This document shows positions 1-4,613 of a stretch of DNA of 6,279 nt, piece after piece (the first letter of the stretch is position 1; each line of letters starts with the position of its first letter). The notes beneath the pieces were generated by a model, which had not been told where the DNA came from, ran no database searches, and saw nothing but the letters and a program-made list of their open reading frames with translations. The stretch spans positions 1 to 6,279 of the forward strand of contig JBHIER010000208.1 of NCBI GenBank assembly GCA_046760705.1. The letters are read 5' to 3'. Origin of the DNA: JBHIER01 sp046760705 [NCBI: bacterium]. GTDB taxonomy: Bacteria > JBHIER01 > G020348925. Both the position numbers and the translations under genes were made by a program.

Positions 1-25
1 TGTTATCCTTCAAGTAGCGGTTCTA

Positions 26-118
26 TCAGACCAAAAGCAACATTTCCGCACCCATAGATGATAAGAGTGAGACCCACCAGGATCTGATGAGTATGTTTTT
101 GACTTCGGAGTTTACCAT
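26..118 (-). CDS. Possible 30-codon membrane micro-ORF, frame ambiguous
   Basis: An AAGGAG ribosome site at 125-130 sits 6 bases before an ATG at 116-118. That frame gives a 30-residue peptide with one hydrophobic stretch (ILIRSWWVSLL, then EMLLLV) and stops at 26-28. A second minus-strand frame over the same bases is also open and looks more like a membrane segment: QILVGLTLIIYGCGNVAFGL followed by IEPLLEG and a stop at 3-5. It lacks a well-placed ATG. Adding one A to the GTAAAC near 110-115 would join the ATG to it and give a 38-residue single-pass peptide. Either the short frame is real, or this is a frameshifted or mis-sequenced small membrane protein, or neither is translated. I recognise no family. 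Confidence 0.25.
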   Translation of the reverse strand: MVNSEVKNILIRSWWVSLLSSMGAEMLLLV

Positions 119-157
119 GACAGGCTCCTTAATTACCATGAATCGGATTGTCTGAGA

Positions 158-195
158 CTAAGGAGTTGAGTGAAAAGGTTCACCCAACTCCTTAG
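158..195 (-). terminator. 17-bp RNA hairpin after the 58-codon gene
   Basis: The arms CTAAGGAGTTG (158-168) and CAACTCCTTAG (185-195) pair perfectly, and the inner arms GTGAA and TTCAC close on a 4-base loop. In minus-strand RNA the one remaining position is a G-U wobble, so the helix is a continuous 17 bp. In plus-strand RNA the same position is an A-C mismatch. This points to the minus strand as the transcribed one. The hairpin starts 26 bases past the stop of the exported-peptide gene. It has no U-tract, so it is not a textbook intrinsic terminator; it may protect a 3' end or separate two small genes. Confidence 0.45.
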
Positions 196-220
196 CTACC
201 TCGATGCTTCACTTAGGACT

Positions 221-397
221 CTAAGCAAAGGGTTTTGTAGCAAGGCCCCTGCCCGGATCCGTAAAACACCCCTCACAAGGAGCTTCCGGCTGAGGGCAGG
301 CAAAGGCCGGTGATGGAGCATGGAGCTCCATCAGCCCCACCACCATGGCCAGCAAAACGAAGACGGCAATAGCGCCCGCTGCAAATGTTCGATACAT
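221..397 (-). CDS. Small exported cysteine-containing peptide (58 aa)
   Basis: This 58-residue protein begins at an ATG 7 bases downstream of AAGGGGG (405-411). It reads MYRTF, a hydrophobic core AAGAIAVFVLLAMVVGLM (residues 6-23), then ELHAPSPAFA and a Cys-rich tail. The charged start, hydrophobic core and AFA before Cys34 are a classical Sec signal peptide with an AXA site. Cleavage would leave about 25 residues, with cysteines at 34, 41 and 44 (CPQPEAPCEGC). Cys34 at +1 could be taken for a lipoprotein site, but position -3 is Ala rather than Leu, so secretion or simple anchoring fits better. Three clustered cysteines could bind metal or form a disulfide. A good promoter and ribosome site support a real gene. 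I recognise no family and assign no function. Confidence 0.72.
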   Translation of the reverse strand: MYRTFAAGAIAVFVLLAMVVGLMELHAPSPAFACPQPEAPCEGCFTDPGRGLATKPFA

Positions 398-412
398 TGT
401 CTTACCCCCTTA

Positions 413-442
413 AGTATAAATCGGTGAGACATGTGGTGTCAA
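413..442 (-). promoter_or_regulatory. Sigma70-like promoter for the small exported peptide
   Basis: On the minus strand a perfect -35 TTGACA (437-442) is followed after 18 bases by TATACT (413-418), five of six matches to the -10 consensus. Transcription would be expected to start near 405-407, on top of the AAGGGGG ribosome site at 405-411. The 5' leader would then be only about ten bases long and part of the ribosome site could be lost. Either the start lies a few bases upstream or the mRNA is nearly leaderless. Confidence 0.6.
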
Positions 443-756
443 GGAAAAAATGACAGCAACGGACCAGTCTATGCTCCCCAGATTAAGGCTGCCTCGGTTT
501 GATTGATTTCAGGGTCAAATGCACTCAAAAACCCGTACCCGCCAATCGCTGCTCCAATTTCCCCCTCTCGTTATGTGGAACGGCCCTGGGGGGCAAGCGC
601 GCTATGGAAAGCGCGGCTACTTTCTGCGAGCAAAAAGGGCAGGTTCTCGTGGACTGCCTCAAGGGTGTGAGTTTGCAGTCAGATGCGAAGTGGAGTAGCG
701 TTGTCATGACGGCTTCGACAAGGTCTTTTGTTATGGAAGGTATTTCTTCCCTAAAT
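443..756. other. 314-base stretch without a supported gene
   Basis: Two overlapping frames are open here but neither has a ribosome site. On the plus strand 87 codons run from a TTG at 499 to 762. On the minus strand 60 codons run from an ATG at 707 to 525, and that frame stays open back into the end of the antitoxin gene. The minus frame reads more like protein at first (FREEIPSITKDLVEAV) and contains a CPFC motif, then degrades into low-plausibility sequence. A 6-bp perfect hairpin, CGCGCT/AGCGCG, lies at 598-615. The stretch could be a decayed gene, a frameshifted extension of the antitoxin, or a dispersed intergenic repeat; the sequence alone does not decide. Confidence 0.45.
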
Positions 757-1014
757 TTATGAGAAAGCTTTTCCGTGGCAAAAGGGACAGTGATATTTCT
801 TGACTTTATGTACCGTCACCCTGCCGTTGTGGAGTTTGAGATTGGCAACCTTCAACTTCATCTCGCTGCCACATTGGTCACAGCGGTTTTCAACTGCTGC
901 CCAAACGAACTTACGCAACTTCCCGCCCTCCATATATTCGGTAGCATCTGTCCTATCCCAGAAATTTGCCGCCTCTTTGTCACTCCTAAAACTTGGAATT
1001 TCCTTAACCATCAT
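757..1014 (-). CDS. Antitoxin: BrnA/CopG-type N-terminus joined to a zinc ribbon
   Basis: This 85-residue protein is probably the antitoxin of the BrnT toxin encoded immediately upstream. The start ATG overlaps the toxin stop as ATGA, with a GAAGGTG ribosome site inside the toxin's last codons. Residues 5-29 (EIPSFRSDKEAANFWDRTDA, then TEYME) match the N-terminal signature of the BrnA/CopG antitoxin family, which contacts the toxin. That family normally continues into a ribbon-helix-helix DNA-binding domain. Here residues 45-82 form a zinc ribbon with CDQC (45-48) and CPFC (76-79), resembling the YgiT/MqsA-type finger of other antitoxins. There is no visible helix-turn-helix or ribbon-helix-helix, so autoregulation may be absent or different. 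The end is abrupt, only six residues after the last Cys, and another frame stays open downstream. Pairing with BrnT is near certain; the domain swap is read from motifs. Confidence 0.85.
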   Translation of the reverse strand: MMVKEIPSFRSDKEAANFWDRTDATEYMEGGKLRKFVWAAVENRCDQCGSEMKLKVANLKLHNGRVTVHKVKKYHCPFCHGKAFS

Positions 1015-1280
1015 TTCACCTTCTTTGCGTAATATTTTCTTTCCTTCACTGTCATATCCCGAGCGGGAATTGGTTTATACCTACCCTTCCCGAGATCGCT
1101 CATTACCAAAAACAAGTATCGCCCACCAAAAGTTTGACCGAAAAAGAGACATCTCTTATCTTTTCCTCTTCGATACCAAAATTTGCCTCTACAGAGTTCT
1201 TCAACCTCTCTCTGCGACACCTTGTGCTTTGCTATATGAGTTGTATTTTTCTTCGTCCATTTAAGGTATCGAATCTGCAA
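1011..1280 (-). CDS. brnT: BrnT family type II toxin (ribonuclease)
   Basis: An 89-residue protein with the BrnT fold signature from end to end. It has IRYLKW at 3-8, the IAKHKVSQREVEEL block at 16-29, RCLFFGQTFGGRYLFLV at 43-59 and the closing ARDMTVKERKYY at 73-84. BrnT toxins are small RelE-like RNases that block translation by cutting RNA and are neutralised by direct binding of the antitoxin. Length is typical for the family. The start is TTG, chosen because AAGGAG (1286-1291) lies 5 bases before it and no in-frame ATG precedes the conserved start. It is first in a two-gene operon and overlaps the antitoxin by 4 bases, the toxin-first order usual for brnTA. The gene is AT-richer than the transporter genes to its right, which suggests acquisition. 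No frameshift or missing conserved block is visible, so the toxin may be active. Confidence 0.92.
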   Translation of the reverse strand: MQIRYLKWTKKNTTHIAKHKVSQREVEELCRGKFWYRRGKDKRCLFFGQTFGGRYLFLVMSDLGKGRYKPIPARDMTVKERKYYAKKVK

Positions 1281-1589
1281 AGGATCTCCTTATATGGCAA
1301 TAGAAGAGTGCTTCGAGATTTTGCCAAATCGTATGTGGCTTGGGCCCTTGTCCGATAACATGTGTCATAGATGCAAGTTAACTTTTTATAGCCGCCAAGG
1401 TCTCAATCGGCCCTGACATTTTCTCTCATCTCGCTTTTTGAGCTTTTAACCCCTGTCACACCTTATTATCTTGTAGAATATATGGCATGCCGGGGCAAGG
1501 GTTGCCCAGCGGTATGGTTTCTGCCTCCCGATGGCTCAGCTCCTCTAGCTTCCGAGTACATTTCTTAAATCCCGGCAGACTGAAGATTT
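1281..1589. other. 309-base intergenic stretch between brnT and the TolC gene
   Basis: No gene is seen on either strand. The stretch holds the brnT ribosome site (1286-1291), a dyad at 1355-1368, and a two-part inverted repeat at 1486-1516. In that repeat CATGCC/GGTATG enclose the perfect hairpin GGGCAA-GGG-TTGCCC. Read as plus-strand RNA the outer stem closes through a G-U wobble; as minus-strand RNA it has an A-C mismatch. Neither side has a U-tract, so I do not call a terminator for the TolC gene. No convincing -35/-10 pair for brnT was found. Confidence 0.5.
1355..1368. promoter_or_regulatory. Dyad upstream of brnT, possible operator
   Basis: ATaACA and TGTcAT are symmetric about a central TG, so 12 of the 14 bases fit two-fold symmetry. 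It lies 75 bases upstream of the brnT start. Type II toxin-antitoxin operons are commonly repressed by antitoxin binding to such a dyad, but this antitoxin shows no DNA-binding domain, so the assignment is weak. Confidence 0.28.
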
Positions 1590-3041
1590 CTACTCGAAAC
1601 CCACCTCATCCGACATGGTGACCCTTTTTAGATCGGCTAAGGCCAGTTGGTAATCTATGAGAGCCTCCAAATCGTCCTTTTTCGCCCTGGCCAAGGCTAT
1701 CTGTGCGTCCATCAGCCGTTCGCTGGTCACCGCCCCGGCCTCGAAGCGTTGACGGGTGATGTCGTAGCTCTTCTGGGCCACCTCCACGCTGGCTTTGAGA
1801 ATCTCGACCCGGTTGGCCGCCTCCTCCAACCGCCGCACGGCATCTCGAATCTGTCTCTCCACAATTTTTCTCTCTTCCTCGAGATTCAACTCCGCTATCT
1901 TCAAGTTAGCCTGAGCAGCTTCCACTTCGGCCCTGTTCTTGCCCCAGTCCCACAGCGGGACAGAAAAACTGAGCGTCACCCCCCTATTCTTGTTAAAACC
2001 ATCCGTATCTATCGCCTGCTCGAACTCATCCCCCTTGCCGTCCAAATTGTAGAAGGCACTGATGGCCCCTTTGAATTCACTCAACCTTTCGGTGTCCTTG
2101 ACATCCAGTTCGCTCAACTCTCTCTGGATAGTATATTCCCTGATTTCCAGTCTGTTTTTGAACCCCTCCTCAATGGCTTTGGCCATATCCACCTTGAGGG
2201 GGCGGTATTCAACGCGGGTCACAACCTTGATCGATTCCTGTAGATCTAAACCCAGGGCCTGTTTCAGCAGATCCTCGGCCTGCTCCAGGTTGGCCTGGCT
2301 GGATGAGAGCGTCGCTTCGTTCAAGGCTAAATCTACCTCCAGTTGCAGAGCCTCCACCTCAGGGATCAACCCAGAGTTATATTTCAATTTCGCCATCTCA
2401 TAAGAATTCCGAGACTGCTTGGCTCGCTCCTGATCAATCTCCACCTGACGAGCGGCCTTAACCAGATTGTAAAAAGCGCTGGTGACATTGTAAACAAGTT
2501 CCCATTTCGCCCTCTGATACCGCCGGTTGGCCAATTCGTAATTGAGCTCAGCTCGCCTCAAACTCAATTTCATAGAGTTGGCCGTAAAGAGCGGTTGCTG
2601 AAAGCTCAGAGTGAGAGTGCTGGAGTATTCGTCCCTGTCCTGTCGGACGCCGGACAGATTGGAAAAGAGGTCACGCCTATACAATGTCGACGTTAAAGAG
2701 ATGTTACCATCAGTCGGAAGCGGCTGGGTGATGCTGAGACGGCCCAGATACCTGGTGCTGCCCTCCTGAATCCATCGCGGCAACTGCAGGGACCAATCAA
2801 ATTGTTCGTTCACTGTCTCATAGAGCCTGGGGGTCTCCAGACTGAGGCTGGCCCTCGATTTAAAGCTGTCGTGTGCCGCCTCCAGACTGGCCTCGGCACC
2901 GATCTTGTTCTGTTCTGATCTCTGGATACCGTAATTATTCTCCAGAGCGATGCCGATGCACTGATCCAGAGTTAACACCTGCTGGGCACCAGCGGTTGAT
3001 GCCGTCAGAGAAAGAACGGCCATGACAATCGCTCTTTTCAT
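1590..3041 (-). CDS. TolC-family outer membrane efflux protein
   Basis: A 483-residue outer-membrane channel subunit, expected to trimerise into a beta-barrel plus periplasmic tunnel that docks on the adaptor. ATG at 3039-3041 is chosen over upstream in-frame codons because GGAGG (3049-3053) sits 7 bases before it and it begins the signal peptide MKRAIVMAVLSLTASTAGA, cleaved before QQ (about residue 20). There is no lipobox. Two outer-membrane-efflux repeats are visible. The first has the strand QPLF at 149-152 followed by helices to about 269, with KYNSGLIPEVEALQLEV at 220-236. The second has VPLWDWGKNRAEV at 361-373 followed by helices to about 474, with RFEAGAVTSERLMDAQIAL at 432-450. These paired motifs are the family's internal duplication. 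Length is normal. It follows the permease by 333 bases, so it probably has its own promoter and leader control. Substrate is unknown. Confidence 0.95.
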   Translation of the reverse strand: MKRAIVMAVLSLTASTAGAQQVLTLDQCIGIALENNYGIQRSEQNKIGAEASLEAAHDSFKSRASLSLETPRLYETVNEQFDWSLQLPRWIQEGSTRYLGRLSITQPLPTDGNISLTSTLYRRDLFSNLSGVRQDRDEYSSTLTLSFQQPLFTANSMKLSLRRAELNYELANRRYQRAKWELVYNVTSAFYNLVKAARQVEIDQERAKQSRNSYEMAKLKYNSGLIPEVEALQLEVDLALNEATLSSSQANLEQAEDLLKQALGLDLQESIKVVTRVEYRPLKVDMAKAIEEGFKNRLEIREYTIQRELSELDVKDTERLSEFKGAISAFYNLDGKGDEFEQAIDTDGFNKNRGVTLSFSVPLWDWGKNRAEVEAAQANLKIAELNLEEERKIVERQIRDAVRRLEEAANRVEILKASVEVAQKSYDITRQRFEAGAVTSERLMDAQIALARAKKDDLEALIDYQLALADLKRVTMSDEVGFE

Positions 3042-3072
3042 CTTAACTCCTCCTTTTGTAATCGGGTTTAGC

Positions 3073-3159
3073 TTCAGACAGGTGGGCGTGAATGATACGG
3101 GGACAAGCCCTATACTATAAGTCGGTATAGGCATCCTGTGTCCGTGAGAGATGTCTGAA
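3073..3159 (-). promoter_or_regulatory. Nested stem structure in the TolC-gene leader
   Basis: Three inverted repeats are nested around one centre. The outer pair is TTCAGACA (3073-3080) with TGTCTGAA (3152-3159), a perfect 8 bp. The middle pair is ACggGGACA (3097-3105) with TGTCCGT (3139-3145), 7 bp with a 2-base bulge. The inner pair is GCCcTATAC (3107-3115) with GTATAGGC (3125-3132), 8 bp with one bulged base and a 9-base loop. The structure ends about 20 bases before the GGAGG ribosome site of the TolC gene. In RNA this would be an 87-base hairpin suited to leader or stability control; in DNA the inner 6+6 palindrome could be an operator. It matches no riboswitch consensus I know. Confidence 0.45.
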
Positions 3160-3265
3160 AATGATGTCGCATTGCGAATATTGTCCTTTTCCCTCTTAAT
3201 CCCTTATGGTCATCACAAAGCCTGAGTCGCATGCCATGAGTTCCGAAGGTATTATTTAGGGTTGA

Positions 3266-3329
3266 GGTAAGTTGCTCCCCGACTTATCTTTTGTGTCCTT
3301 TTGTGCAATTTTGTGGCAAGTTGATCCCC
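3266..3329. repeat. Three phased TTTTGTG repeats flanked by 15-base repeats
   Basis: On the plus strand TTTTGTG occurs at 3289-3295, 3299-3305 and 3309-3315, an exact 10-base period that puts each copy on the same face of the helix. Two near-identical 15-mers flank them: GGTAAGTTGCTCCCC (3266-3280) and GGCAAGTTGATCCCC (3315-3329), 13 of 15 matching. The array lies in the gap between permease and TolC gene, 45 bases past the permease stop and about 225 bases before the TolC start. Tandem sites at one-turn spacing are typical of cooperative activators such as OmpR/PhoB-type response regulators; that role is inferred. Confidence 0.7.
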
Positions 3330-3374
3330 ATCCCCATAAAAGTCTTACGACTTAACTCCTTCTCCCTTTATGTC

Positions 3375-4610
3375 TCACTCATATCTCAACGCCTCAATCG
3401 GATCAAGTCTGGCCGCTTTCCGAGCCGGATAGATGCCAAAGATCATGCCCACACCGGCGGAGACACCAAAGGCTACTCCTATCGCTCCCAGCGAAACCAC
3501 TGTCTTCCACCCCGCATACAATGTTACAACTTTGGTCATAAAGACCCCCAGGGCTATGCCCACCGCGCCGCCGGAGAAACTGAGCACCACCGCCTCGATG
3601 AGAAACTGGCCCAGGATATCCCTCTGTCTGGCCCCGATGGCCCGACGCACGCCTATCTCCCGCGTTCGCTCCAGAACTGTGGCCAGCATGATGTTCATAA
3701 TTCCTATCCCACCCACCAGCAGCGAGATACCGGCGATAGCTCCCATGACGATGTTAAAAATGCGCTGGGTGCGCTGGCTGGCCCTCAACAACTCCTCAGG
3801 AATGATGATCTGATAATCTTCCACCCCGTGGTGGCGACGGTCCAGAATGTTTTTGATGATATTGGCCGCCTCCCGGATTTTAGCTGCATCCCGCACCTTG
3901 ACGGTGATCTGGTCCACCTCGCTCTCCATTGGTTCGTGCTTGAATCGTTTGAAAGCTGTGGTGATGGGGATGTACACATCCCGATTGAGATTCCGCACCG
4001 CTAAAGCTCCTGCCTTCCCGGCCACGATGTTCTTGTCCTCCATCACCCCAATCACTGTGAACCACGTGTCACCTAACTTCACCCTCTTGCCCACCGGATC
4101 TTCGAAAGGGAAAAGTTCTCTTTTAATGGCATTTCCCAAAACGCTCACTCGCCGATGCTCGGCCATATCCGAAGGGGTGATAAAAGACCCCCTCCGCGGG
4201 TGAAAATTGAGAACCCAGGGGTATGGGGGCACCGTCCCCACAACCGTGGCCTTGACGGTCTTGCTTCCTAATCGAATGTCAAAATCCTCCTCCTTCTGGG
4301 GGGCAGCGACCTCAACCATAGGGCAGATGGCTTCAATAGCTCGGGCATCGGCCCTGGTCAGCCCCCGTGATTGTTTCTCCCTGGCCTCGGCCAGTTCCTT
4401 CTCCTCCAGCCCTGCGTCCTGAATTAAAATGTTGTTCATGCCCATCAGCTTGATCTGTTCCAGAGCCTCGCGCTTGGCTCCCTCGCCGATGGACAACATA
4501 GCGATGACCGCGGCCACCCCGAAGATGATGCCCAGCATGGTCAGAAATGACCTCAATTTGTGGGCAAACAACCCCTCCCAACCGACGCCCAAACTCTCAC
4601 GTAGATTCAA
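3375..4610 (-). CDS. MacB-like ABC transporter permease (FtsX domain)
   Basis: A 411-residue inner-membrane permease of the MacB/LolE type, which uses cytoplasmic ATP hydrolysis to drive periplasmic movements (mechanotransmission). TM1 is at about 21-42, after the typical amphipathic start ESLGVGWEGLFAHKLRSFLT. The MacB-type periplasmic core spans about 45-275. The FtsX domain has TM2 at 285-312, TM3 at 335-362 and TM4 at 370-394. The coupling helix ERTREIGVRRAIGAR (314-328) and the C-terminal signature YPARKAARLDPIEALRYE (394-411) are well conserved. Unlike E. coli MacB (about 650 residues) there is no fused ATPase domain. The start is TTG, supported by AAGGAG at 4617-4622, 6 bases upstream and lying inside the adaptor's last codons, so translation is probably coupled. 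No ATP-binding partner gene is encoded in this window. Substrate could be a drug, lipid, peptide or toxin; the sequence does not say. Confidence 0.95.
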   Translation of the reverse strand: MNLRESLGVGWEGLFAHKLRSFLTMLGIIFGVAAVIAMLSIGEGAKREALEQIKLMGMNNILIQDAGLEEKELAEAREKQSRGLTRADARAIEAICPMVEVAAPQKEEDFDIRLGSKTVKATVVGTVPPYPWVLNFHPRRGSFITPSDMAEHRRVSVLGNAIKRELFPFEDPVGKRVKLGDTWFTVIGVMEDKNIVAGKAGALAVRNLNRDVYIPITTAFKRFKHEPMESEVDQITVKVRDAAKIREAANIIKNILDRRHHGVEDYQIIIPEELLRASQRTQRIFNIVMGAIAGISLLVGGIGIMNIMLATVLERTREIGVRRAIGARQRDILGQFLIEAVVLSFSGGAVGIALGVFMTKVVTLYAGWKTVVSLGAIGVAFGVSAGVGMIFGIYPARKAARLDPIEALRYE

Positions 4611-4613
4611 CTC

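Noticed and set aside
499-762. 87-codon plus-strand open frame
   Set aside because: TTG start without ribosome site, no recognisable motif, and an equally open frame on the other strand; treated as unassigned sequence.
1441-1560. Riboswitch (c-di-GMP, SAM, glycine, fluoride, Moco) in the structured intergenic stretch
   Set aside because: I compared remembered consensus motifs on both strands and none fits; only the stem itself can be claimed.
1647-2243. Long plus-strand open frame (198 codons) and others between 2062 and 2696
   Set aside because: They are antisense to the TolC-family gene, whose domain structure is clear, and have no ribosome site or recognisable family.
3042-3134. Upstream TolC start giving a 514-residue product
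   Set aside because: It would put 31 residues ahead of a clear signal peptide and translate through the GGAGG site and the nested stem; the ATG at 3041 is better.
3291-4004. 237-codon plus-strand open frame starting in the permease-TolC gap
   Set aside because: Most of it is antisense to the permease; its composition (many His, Pro, Gln) is that of a shadow frame, and it runs through the repeat array.
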